Origin: Clostridia bacterium
Lineage (GTDB): Bacteria > Bacillota > Clostridia > Oscillospirales > Acutalibacteraceae
DNA length: 32,276 nucleotides
Assembly (NCBI GenBank): GCA_017621885.1
Contig: JAGASD010000057.1
Location: forward strand, 1 to 32,276
Direction: 5' to 3'
Below, in pieces: positions 23,657 to 30,524 of the stretch (position 1 is its first letter; every line of letters begins with the position of its first letter). Position numbers and translations under genes: made by a program. Below the pieces are notes generated by a model that did not search any database, had not been told where the DNA came from, and was given only the letters and a program-made list of their open reading frames with translations.

Positions 23657-24511
23657 TTATCGCTCCCACTGTCGTTGCTTCTGAAGCACCATTGCATACC
23701 GTGCAAGAGCTTTTTCCGTTATCTCTTCCATCTTTTTCGGCGGCATATCTTTCTTAAAATACTTCTTAAAAGTTTCAACAGGAATTTTTACATACTCTTT
23801 CTGATTAGCTTTTTGCTCCTGCATAATTTCAAAGATGGTATCCATAGTGAGTTTTTTCTCATCACTTAACTTGTGCATACGCTGAGCCTGAGAGAGTGAC
23901 GGAGTGCAATCTTCACTTTCAATAGTTTCAATTAAGTTGCACTGTTCCTCTTCAGTTAAATATGAAAGTTCAACTGCAGGTATAAAAGAAATTCTTTTTT
24001 CATCCACCATATCAAGAAGTGCAGGTTGCAAATTGTTCAATCGGATATATCTTTGAATCTGCATTCGGGAATCAGGCATTGTTTCTGCAAGTTTTTCATC
24101 ACTGCGGAACTTCGTCCCAACTTGTGACGAAGTTAAATCAGTTCTTGCACCTTGCTTTTTAATTGCATCGTGTTTCATTTTATACGCGCGGGCTTTTTCA
24201 CTCGGCAATATCTTTTCTCGGCTGAGATTACAGTCAACAAAATTTATTACCGCTTCTTCTTTTGAAAGCTCTCTTACATAAACGGGAACGACATCAAGAT
24301 TCAACTCTTTTGCAATCTGCCATCGTCTGTGACCTGAGATGATTTCGTAACCGTTATCTGACTTATTAACGATGAGTGGTGTGATTATTCCGAACTCTTT
24401 AACGCTGTCACGAAGCTCATCGTATTCACTTTTATTAACACTCTGAAACGGATTGTTTTCAAACGGATGAAGTAAATCGAGATTTAGATATTCAATTTTT
24501 TCGTTTACCAT
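23657..24511 (-). CDS. ParB/Spo0J-like partition protein
   Basis: A 284-residue ParB-family DNA-binding protein. The N-terminal ParB/sulfiredoxin-like domain (about 5-100) has PLIVNK, GHRRWQIAKEL and NLSREKILPSEKARA, the latter two fitting the CTP-binding motifs. A helix-turn-helix region (about 145-175) has MPDSRMQIQRYIRLNNL. A basic tail follows. On mobile elements ParB proteins help maintenance or regulate transfer; no ParA is seen in the window. ATG 24511 has AAAGGA upstream. It is the first gene of the parB-mobC-relaxase-small gene-recombinase run. Confidence 0.9.
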   Translation of the reverse strand: MVNEKIEYLNLDLLHPFENNPFQSVNKSEYDELRDSVKEFGIITPLIVNKSDNGYEIISGHRRWQIAKELNLDVVPVYVRELSKEEAVINFVDCNLSREKILPSEKARAYKMKHDAIKKQGARTDLTSSQVGTKFRSDEKLAETMPDSRMQIQRYIRLNNLQPALLDMVDEKRISFIPAVELSYLTEEEQCNLIETIESEDCTPSLSQAQRMHKLSDEKKLTMDTIFEIMQEQKANQKEYVKIPVETFKKYFKKDMPPKKMEEITEKALARYAMVLQKQRQWER

Positions 24512-24664
24512 TAAATTCTTTTTCCTTTCTTTGAAAATTTTTGTTTGAGTTTTTGCAACATAAAATGATGTTTTGTTTTTTGCTAAAGCATTGTTTCACC
24601 TTCCTTCGTTTTAAAATTTTTGTGATAAAAAATCCTTGTGTTTAAACGAGGATATGTATTCAGG

Positions 24665-24694
24665 TTGATTTGTTTGGTGGGTATGTGGTATAAT
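24665..24694 (+). promoter_or_regulatory. Promoter of the peptidase E-GNAT cargo pair
   Basis: TTGATT (24665-24670), an 18-base spacer and a perfect TATAAT (24689-24694) lie 31 bases before the ATG. Confidence 0.62.
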
Positions 24695-24725
24695 CTTTTC
24701 ATCAATATGAAAGCGTGAAATTAAA

Positions 24726-25514
24726 ATGAGCAGAAAAATAGTTGCTATTGGTGGCGGTGAAAACGGAAGAAAGCGTTCTGACGGTACACGCTACCCATAT
24801 GAACTTTCTAATCAAGATAAAGAAATAATCAGACTTACAGGTAAAGAACATCCAAACTTTCTTTTAATCGCTCACGCACAACCATTGGAAAGACAAGAAA
24901 GCTACTTTCAGGTAATGGTTGACATTTACGAAAAAATGTATGGCTGTTCCTGTAAAGATTTAAAAAGCAATGAATTAACTAATACCGAACTTGTACAAAG
25001 TCTTATTGACTGGGCGGACATCATATTTGAAGGTGGTGGAAACACACTTGATATGATTAAACTTTGGAAAGAAACAGGTTTTGACAAAACCTTAAAACAG
25101 GCTTGGCTTGACGGTAAAGTTATGTGCGGTGTTTCAGCAGGTGCTAACTGTTGGTTTAGTGAATGCTCTTCCGACTCACTTAAAATTAAGTATGGTAATG
25201 ACCAACCGCTAATTGGTGTTGAGTGCTTGGGATTTGTTGACGGATTGTTTGTGCCTCATTGTGATGAAAAAGATCGTCTTGATAATGTAAAAGAGTTATT
25301 GAAAACAAGTGAACACGTTGGATTATCAATGTCCAACTGCACAGCACTTGAGATTGTTGATGATGAATACAGACTTATTACAAGTGATGCTTCTTACCAC
25401 AATATTGAAGCGTTTGGTTTGAAATCATATTGGAAAGACGGAGAATATATCAAAGAATATATTGATACATCTGTTGATTTTAAGCCTTTAAAAAATTTGT
25501 TATCAAAAGAGTGA
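24726..25514 (+). CDS. Peptidase E-like (S51, class I glutaminase-like) protein
   Basis: A 262-residue protein of the peptidase E / cyanophycinase-type S51 family. It shows an N-terminal strand KIVAIGGGENG, the oxyanion region DIIFEGGGNTLDM, and the nucleophile elbow CGVSAGANCWF with the likely catalytic serine. FVPHCDEKDR supplies a candidate histidine. Members hydrolyse Asp-X dipeptides or related bonds in the cytoplasm. The ribosome binding site is weak. The GNAT gene follows after ten bases with its site overlapping the stop, forming a two-gene cargo operon on the strand opposite to the mobilization genes. Confidence 0.88.
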   Translation: MSRKIVAIGGGENGRKRSDGTRYPYELSNQDKEIIRLTGKEHPNFLLIAHAQPLERQESYFQVMVDIYEKMYGCSCKDLKSNELTNTELVQSLIDWADIIFEGGGNTLDMIKLWKETGFDKTLKQAWLDGKVMCGVSAGANCWFSECSSDSLKIKYGNDQPLIGVECLGFVDGLFVPHCDEKDRLDNVKELLKTSEHVGLSMSNCTALEIVDDEYRLITSDASYHNIEAFGLKSYWKDGEYIKEYIDTSVDFKPLKNLLSKE

Positions 25515-25524
25515 GGATTTCTCA

Positions 25525-26112
25525 ATGAACACAATCACAATAAAACCTTTATCATCCGAAATAAACAAAGACTATCTTGATTTTTTCGATACTCGTGCAT
25601 TTACTGACGGCAATCCCAACGGTCCTTGTTATTGTACATCCCCGAATCAGGATGAAGAAACCATTAAAAAGATGGTTAAAAAATTCAAAATTTTTGGTGT
25701 TAAGAAAACGCTCCGTAAGTATGCAGTAAAAATGCTTAATGAAAATAAAATTCAAGGTTATTTAGCTTTTGACGGAGATGTATCTATCGGATGGTGTAAT
25801 GCTGCAGATATTGAAAGTTATTCAGGCTTTATTCCTCAATTTGCAAAAGAAAATACTTGTGGAAAGACTGTTTCTATCGTGTGTTTTGAAATTGCCCCTG
25901 AATACAGAGGTAAAGGAATTGCATCAGCTTTTATCGAAAGAGTATGTAGCGATGCAAAGGAAAAGGGATACGTTGCAGTTGAAGGTTATGCCAAACTTTC
26001 CGAACAAAGAGATGATTTTGATTTCCAAGGTCCCGTCCAACTTTACAAAAAAGCCGGTTTTGTTGAAATTGCAAGAGAAAACGGACAAGCTATTATGAGA
26101 AAATTCTTATAA
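25525..26112 (+). CDS. GNAT-family N-acetyltransferase
   Basis: A 195-residue acetyltransferase. The acetyl-CoA motif A is visible in IVCFEIAPEYRGKGIASAFIERV (Y-R-G-K-G-I-A), and the C-terminal YKKAGFVEIAR strand-helix is typical. The N-terminal part has an unusual GPCYCTS cysteine pair. Substrate unknown; small-molecule or antibiotic modification is possible but not supported. ATG 25525 has GAGGA eight bases upstream. It is the second gene of a cargo operon ended by a terminator at 26126. Confidence 0.9.
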   Translation: MNTITIKPLSSEINKDYLDFFDTRAFTDGNPNGPCYCTSPNQDEETIKKMVKKFKIFGVKKTLRKYAVKMLNENKIQGYLAFDGDVSIGWCNAADIESYSGFIPQFAKENTCGKTVSIVCFEIAPEYRGKGIASAFIERVCSDAKEKGYVAVEGYAKLSEQRDDFDFQGPVQLYKKAGFVEIARENGQAIMRKFL

Positions 26113-26125
26113 AATAGTTCTATTT

Positions 26126-26156
26126 GCTCTCACATCTGTGGGAGCAGTTTCTTTTT
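26126..26156 (+). terminator. Terminator of the cargo operon
   Basis: GCTCTCAC (26126-26133) pairs with GTGGGAGC (26138-26145, one G-U pair), followed by TTTCTTTTT. Confidence 0.85.
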
Positions 26157-26491
26157 ATCCAAACCGCTGTATAATGAAAACAGTGAAATATTAGTGAAAA
26201 TTCATTCCTTTGAAAAAAATTATTTTTTCAACAGAGGCATTTTTGAGTACATTTTGCCCTTAGTACTACGGACAGAATGCACCGATTTTTAATGGAAATT
26301 TTGCTGACAGGGTGCTGTTCGTTTTACAAATTTCTATCGGCTGATTTGCAAAATTTGGATTTTTACGAGCCGAAGAAAGAATTCACTTCAGCTCTTTAGC
26401 TTTGCACATTCTAAATAGCTATTGCAAACACTTTACTAACCGAAGAAGAAATGCGTTGTTTCATCAGCCTTTCGAATTCAGCCAATACGCC
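26157..26491. other. Gene-free stretch between cargo and the repA remnant
   Basis: No supported gene on either strand. A 9-bp AT-rich hairpin (TTGAAAAAA / TTTTTTCAA, 26210-26231) is the only clear structure. It may terminate minus-strand transcripts coming from the repA remnant. Confidence 0.55.
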
Positions 26492-26962
26492 TTATATACT
26501 TAAAGTTACTGCTAACTTAATTAAAGAATATTTTCTCTCTTCTCGGTCGGTATATATCTCAGTCTTACTCTACTCAGTCTTATTACTTGCGACTTTTACG
26601 TAGACCTGATGCGTGTTTTCGGTATATCTAAAACATACAGCTTTGCAGGTTTGCCTTTACCCTGATATTTACGACGGAGCAGATTGTGTTTTTCAAGCTC
26701 ACGCTGTAGCCTTGTTGCTTTGTCATGTCCACAACCAAGCACTTCGCTTGTTTCAGCAATGGTATAGAAGATAAACACTTCTCCGTTTTTATCACACCAT
26801 CCGTTTATTGCAGATAACTGCATTCTGTCGAGCATTAAGCCATAAAGCAGTTTTGCTTCTGCTGATAAATCCTTGTACTCCTCCGTAAATAACATCTTCG
26901 GCATTTTGAAAAAGATTTTGCTTTGAGGTTCTTCGTAAACGATATCTATGTTCAGATTTCAT
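26492..26962 (-). pseudogene. RepA_N-type replication initiator, decayed
   Basis: The core (26596-26904) encodes the RepA N-terminal domain of Firmicutes elements: FFKMPKMLFTEEYKDLSAEA, LLYGLMLDRMQLSAINGW, VFIFYTIAETSEVLGCG and KGKPAKLYVLD. The start is damaged. The ATG after the AGGAG site (26962) is one base out of frame with the domain, and only a CTG (26955) is in frame. The end is also damaged. After the stop at 26596 a shifted frame continues as VYVKVASNKTE-stop-SKTEIYTDRE to 26492, like the low-complexity linker of intact RepA. The gene is most likely inactive. Confidence 0.68.
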
Positions 26963-27007
26963 CACACTCCTTTTTATTTTCGGTAGCGGCTACCAAAAAT
27001 TGTTTGA

Positions 27008-27445
27008 TTATCTTTCGCCCATCCGACGTAAGTCGGTTACGGCTTGTCCTGCGATATTGATTAGTTCTGTATTATTGGGTATTTGGTTTGATTCTTTCAA
27101 CGTAATTCGTATTTTACGTATGGATTTCTCTATCTCTCGGCAAGTACAACCATTTTTCAGGGCGGCAATAGAAAGATTGGCAATATATACACAGTGGCTC
27201 GGCTCGTGATGGTCTTGAACTAACATACGTCCGATTTGTTCAAGAATTCCGTCTTTTGATTTTATTGTCCATGTGGTTTCGTCAGAACACCAAAGTAATG
27301 ACTTGTCGGGAATTTCGGCAGCCGCTTCCGAAATCAACTGAGCAGCTTTGTTCACATACATTGAGTTAACGGCTTGTCTGCGGCTACATCTGCCATTTGG
27401 TACATCAAGCCTCGGTCTGCCACGACCTCGTTTCTTTTCTTCCAT
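27008..27445 (-). CDS. Conserved-looking hypothetical protein of the element
   Basis: A 145-residue protein, family not recognised. The N-terminus MEEKKRGRGRPRLDVPNG is strongly basic with a GRGRPR AT-hook-like motif, which suggests DNA contact. The middle has LLWCSDETTWTIKSKDG, and the rest is helical. ATG 27445 has a perfect AAAGGAGG seven bases upstream. It is the first gene after a 520-base leader and precedes the repA remnant by 45 bases, so a role in element replication or control is inferred from position only. Confidence 0.7.
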   Translation of the reverse strand: MEEKKRGRGRPRLDVPNGRCSRRQAVNSMYVNKAAQLISEAAAEIPDKSLLWCSDETTWTIKSKDGILEQIGRMLVQDHHEPSHCVYIANLSIAALKNGCTCREIEKSIRKIRITLKESNQIPNNTELINIAGQAVTDLRRMGER

Positions 27446-27700
27446 TTGTATTCCTCCTTTAATGTAGCTTTTCGGGTTAATTTTTATTGATTTTTTCCTC
27501 TATAACGAGTTTGATTTTTTTAGTGGGGTAATTTCATTAAGAGTGTCGTAAAAGTCTCTTTTGCCGTTTTGCCCGAAATAGTTCCTGCCCCGGAATTTCA
27601 CCGCAGCGTCTTTACGATCGCTCTTACGAGGTCTTGGCGTAGTATCACTTTCGGACGGTCATTCAATTTTCAAGGTACATATAAATAAAGGTTTTTAGCA

Positions 27701-27773
27701 AAAAGAAAAAGCACCGCACGAACTCGAATGGACATAGTTATCCCACATCCAATCGACTTTCGTTACGGTGCTT
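27701..27773 (-). terminator. Attenuator-like terminator in the leader
   Basis: On the minus strand AAGCACCG (27773-27766) with the adjoining ACGAA pairs with TTCGT and CGGTGCTT (27716-27709), followed by TTTTTCTTTT. The loop is about 36 bases, long enough for an alternative fold. Confidence 0.68.
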
Positions 27774-27792
27774 GGGTAGCATAATCTTACGA

Positions 27793-27933
27793 TTATCTCC
27801 GCATACGCGATTTAGAAAGTGGGTTCTTTCTTCTCTGCAACACGAATATGTAGGTTCTTGCTGTGTTGCTCTTTTGAAAGATATGTACATTCGACTTCAT
27901 ACGGTGCCAAATAGTCCTCTGATGACCTTGCAT
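27793..27933 (-). CDS. Possible leader peptide, 46 residues
   Basis: A short frame from ATG 27933 (MQGHQRTIWHRMKSNVHIF...) runs through arginine- and lysine-rich sequence to a TAA 20 bases before the attenuator stem. It lacks a clear ribosome binding site. It overlaps the alternative frame at 27812-27910, and at most one of the two is likely real. Confidence 0.3.
   Translation of the reverse strand: MQGHQRTIWHRMKSNVHIFQKSNTARTYIFVLQRRKNPLSKSRMRR
27812..27910 (-). CDS. Possible leader peptide, 32 residues, TTG start
   Basis: From TTG 27910, preceded by AGAGGAC, the frame reads MAPYEVECTYLSKEQHSKNL and ends in TAA at 27812, about 40 bases before the attenuator stem. Codon choice looks more protein-like than the overlapping frame, but the length is too short to be sure. 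Confidence 0.35.
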   Translation of the reverse strand: MAPYEVECTYLSKEQHSKNLHIRVAEKKEPTF

Positions 27934-27971
27934 CACGCTTAAAGTCGCAAATTTATTAAATTGTGGTTATC

Positions 27972-28000
27972 AGTATAGAACAAACGCTTCCAACAGTCAA
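27972..28000 (-). promoter_or_regulatory. Strong promoter of the leader transcript
   Basis: On the minus strand TTGACT (28000-27995), a 17-base spacer and TATACT (27977-27972) are each 5/6 to consensus. The start site would be near 27965. Confidence 0.75.
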
Positions 28001-28022
28001 TAGGGTTTTGGAAAGTCGTTTT

Positions 28023-28052
28023 AAGGTGTTGATTCTACTCAACACCTTTTTG
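28023..28052 (+). terminator. Insulating terminator upstream of the WYL gene
   Basis: A perfect 10-bp stem (AAGGTGTTGA / TCAACACCTT) with a six-base loop is followed by TTTTTG. No plus-strand gene precedes it closely, so it may shield the WYL promoter from read-through. Confidence 0.8.
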
Positions 28053-28072
28053 TATAAATTTGGTTGAATCTG

Positions 28073-28101
28073 TTGAATTAACGGGCATAAAGTGATATAC
28101 T
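28073..28101 (+). promoter_or_regulatory. Promoter of the WYL regulator gene
   Basis: TTGAAT (28073-28078), a 17-base spacer and TATACT (28096-28101) lie 50 bases before the ATG. Confidence 0.72.
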
Positions 28102-28121
28102 TTATTTTGTATAAGTATATC
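28094..28121. promoter_or_regulatory. Dyad operator overlapping the WYL promoter
   Basis: A perfect 9-bp inverted repeat, GATATACTT (28094-28102) and AAGTATATC (28113-28121), with a 10-base spacer overlaps the -10 and the transcription start. Autorepression by the adjacent WYL protein is a natural reading (inference). Confidence 0.65.
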
Positions 28122-28151
28122 TTAATTTGATTTAGCAAAAAGGAGTACACA

Positions 28152-29135
28152 ATGGATAACGATTCAAAGTTAAGACCTTTATATCTTGCTAAAATTTTAT
28201 ATGAGCAGACCGACGAGGAGCATTATCTCACAACCGTTCAGCTTATTAATATTCTTGAAGAAAAATACGGTATCAGTGCTCACCGTCAGACGATAAAATC
28301 TGAAATTGAGCTTCTTCGCAAGTTCGGTATAGAAATAGAGGAAGTAAAATCCGTTCAGAACAGATACAACATCTGCTCCCGTGATTTTGAAAACTCCGAG
28401 CTGAAGCTTCTTATAGACGCTGTTGAATCGGCAAAATTCATTACCGCCGGTAAGAGTAAAGAGCTTGTTGCAAAGCTCAGCTCTCTTGCAGGAAATTACG
28501 GGGCTGAAAAACTGAAGCGTAATGTCTGCTGTGAAGAACGAATCAAGTCAGATAATGAAAGAATTTATATTATTGTCGATACCATAAACGAGGCTATCAA
28601 TGAGGGTAAAAAGATTTCATTCCCGTACTTTCAGTACAATATAAAAAAGGAGCATCAGCTAAAACACAACGGTAATCCTTATGTTCTTTCACCCCTGCAC
28701 CTTGTATGGAACGGTGATTTCTATTATTTAGTCGGTGTTGCAGATGACGGCAATATCAGAAATTTCCGTGTTGACCGCATTGCAAAATGTCCGACAATTC
28801 TTGAAGAAAATTCAATACAAGCTCCCGAAGATTTCAATATTGATGATTACATAAACACAACCTTCCGTATGTTCAATGCAGAACATACAGATGTTGAGCT
28901 TCTTTGCGATAATGACGTTATTGATTCGATAATTGACCGCTTTGGTGAGAATATCGAAATAACGGAAGCCGCTACCGAAAATTTCAGAATAACGGTAAAT
29001 GTCGCCACCAGCCATATATTTTATAGTTGGATATTCGGCTTTGGCGGTAAGGTTAGAATACTTGGTCCTGAGTCGATTAAGGATGAATACATGGCGATGC
29101 TGGATAGAGCAAATGTATCAACAAATACATTATAA
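28152..29135 (+). CDS. WYL-domain transcriptional regulator
   Basis: A 327-residue regulator. An N-terminal winged helix-turn-helix (about 5-65) has LTTVQLINILEEKYGISAHRQTIKSEIE. A WYL domain (about 140-215) has PYVLSPLHLVWNGDFYYLVGV and RNFRVDRIAKC. A C-terminal extension (about 230-320) resembles the dimerization part of CapW/BrxR-type proteins. Such regulators repress phage-defence operons until a ligand is sensed. AAAAAGGAG lies seven bases before ATG 28152. A perfect dyad covers its own promoter, and a membrane protein, a TIR protein and a methyltransferase follow. Confidence 0.9.
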   Translation: MDNDSKLRPLYLAKILYEQTDEEHYLTTVQLINILEEKYGISAHRQTIKSEIELLRKFGIEIEEVKSVQNRYNICSRDFENSELKLLIDAVESAKFITAGKSKELVAKLSSLAGNYGAEKLKRNVCCEERIKSDNERIYIIVDTINEAINEGKKISFPYFQYNIKKEHQLKHNGNPYVLSPLHLVWNGDFYYLVGVADDGNIRNFRVDRIAKCPTILEENSIQAPEDFNIDDYINTTFRMFNAEHTDVELLCDNDVIDSIIDRFGENIEITEAATENFRITVNVATSHIFYSWIFGFGGKVRILGPESIKDEYMAMLDRANVSTNTL

Positions 29136-29260
29136 AAATACATCAACAGACAGAATCAACGACCACAAGGTTTATACAAAAGCTATTTACCGTAGTTACT
29201 TATGATGAGCATATAATAATCGCCCATAAGACTTATTATAAAAAAGACAGGAGAACAGCT

Positions 29261-29695
29261 ATGAAACCAAATGAAAAGCATCTTGAATTTTTACAAAATA
29301 ATATTGCAAGAATGAATCAGTGTTCATTTCAAATGAAAGGATGGGCCATCACATTAGCTTCTGCATTAATTGCAGTTTTTGTTTCAACTATCTCAAAAGA
29401 AAATCCTGGGAACAAAATTTATATTTGTGCTGCGATTGCTTCAACCATTTTATTCTGGTGCTTAGATTCACTGTATTTGTCCAAAGAAAGAAAATTCATT
29501 GGTGTTTATAATGATTTGATCGGTGTTACAAATGGCAAAAATCATAAACCAGTTAAAATCAAGGTTTATGAAATTCCAATTAAAAAATACAAGGAGTGGA
29601 AATACTCCTTTATTCGTGCAATGCTCTTGCCATCGGAAATCATATTATATGGTGTAATAATTATTGGTTTAATAGTGTTAAGTCAAGCTGTATAA
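29261..29695 (+). CDS. Three-helix membrane protein paired with TIR protein (SLATT-like)
   Basis: A 144-residue membrane protein. A short N-terminal helix (KHLEFLQNNIARMNQCSFQ) leads into hydrophobic segments at about 27-45 and 51-70, separated by a short hinge. A charged cytoplasmic stretch (SKERKFIGVYNDLIG) and a loop follow, then a third segment at about 122-142. The two-helix hairpin followed by a helical cytoplasmic part recalls SLATT-type defence effectors, but I cannot prove membership. AGGAG precedes ATG 29261. The TIR gene begins 19 bases after its stop, so they are co-transcribed. A pore-forming effector role is inferred. Confidence 0.78.
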   Translation: MKPNEKHLEFLQNNIARMNQCSFQMKGWAITLASALIAVFVSTISKENPGNKIYICAAIASTILFWCLDSLYLSKERKFIGVYNDLIGVTNGKNHKPVKIKVYEIPIKKYKEWKYSFIRAMLLPSEIILYGVIIIGLIVLSQAV

Positions 29696-29714
29696 AAAGA
29701 TAAGGAGCTAAAGC

Positions 29715-30506
29715 ATGTTTGCAAAATTCAACTATAATCCATCAAACGCATTTTATTGTTCCGAATTAAATCAACATTTCACACTTGGAAACAAGATATA
29801 TTCCGAACATAAAAAAGAAGTTCAAGATTGTTTGTCAGAATATATTACTGAAGATGGAATAATAAATGGAACAGCCTTGAAAGAACATTGGTTTTCTGTT
29901 TCCAAGAAAGATATATTTATATCTCATTCCCATAAGGACATAAACAAAGTTATAGCTTTTTCTGGTTGGCTTAAAGAGAATTTTGGGTTAGAATCGTTTA
30001 TTGACTCGTGCTCATGGGGATATTGTGACGATTTGCTTAACAAGATTGACAAAAAATACTGTTACAAACCCAAAACAAGAACATACGATTATAAATTGAG
30101 AAACTATACAACTAGCCATGTTCATATGATGTTATCGACGGCTTTAACTGAAATGATTAATAATACAGAGTGTATTATTTTTTTTAATACACCCAATTCA
30201 ATAATTATGTCTGATGAGTTAAAGAAAATTAACAAAAAAGAGAAAACGATATCACCATGGATTTATCATGAACTATCGATATCTACAATGCTTCAAATTT
30301 CACTTCCTAAAAGACGAAGTTTCTTGCAGGAACGATATGATCAAGGGTATTCATTTTCACATTCAGATTTAAAAATTGGATATGATGTTAGTGAGCAAAT
30401 AAAAAGCATGATTATGCTCTCAGACGAAATATTGAAAAAGTGGAAAGATGAACACGATAATAAAAAGCACGCATTAGATGAATTATATAAACTTTTGGGC
30501 GTCTAA
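29715..30506 (+). CDS. TIR-domain protein
   Basis: A 263-residue soluble protein. Residues about 65-195 form a TIR-like domain: the first strand KDIFISHSHKD (65-75), the helix and second strand GLESFIDS, the IIFFNTP strand and SPWIYHELS, whose E186 is the candidate NADase glutamate. The N-terminal 60 residues and C-terminal 65 residues are family-specific, the latter helical. Bacterial TIR domains of defence systems degrade NAD or make cyclic ADP-ribose-like signals. AAGGAG lies seven bases upstream of ATG 29715. It lies between the membrane protein and mod genes in a tight operon, which suggests a signal-effector couple (inference). Confidence 0.85.
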   Translation: MFAKFNYNPSNAFYCSELNQHFTLGNKIYSEHKKEVQDCLSEYITEDGIINGTALKEHWFSVSKKDIFISHSHKDINKVIAFSGWLKENFGLESFIDSCSWGYCDDLLNKIDKKYCYKPKTRTYDYKLRNYTTSHVHMMLSTALTEMINNTECIIFFNTPNSIIMSDELKKINKKEKTISPWIYHELSISTMLQISLPKRRSFLQERYDQGYSFSHSDLKIGYDVSEQIKSMIMLSDEILKKWKDEHDNKKHALDELYKLLGV

Positions 30507-30524
30507 TTTTAAGGAGAAAGCAAT

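Larger units (their letters stand above)
27446..28022 (-). other. Long leader region of the unknown-gene/repA transcript
   Basis: About 520 bases lie between a strong minus-strand promoter and the gene at 27445. The stretch contains two small overlapping frames, a terminator-like hairpin with a large loop (27701-27773) and a structured AT/GC mosaic (27530-27660) without a credible gene. It resembles an attenuator leader. Confidence 0.6.

Noticed and set aside
26210-26231. AT hairpin considered as a CRISPR or origin repeat
   Set aside because: It is a single copy with no spacer-repeat periodicity and no iterons nearby. No CRISPR array was seen anywhere in the window.
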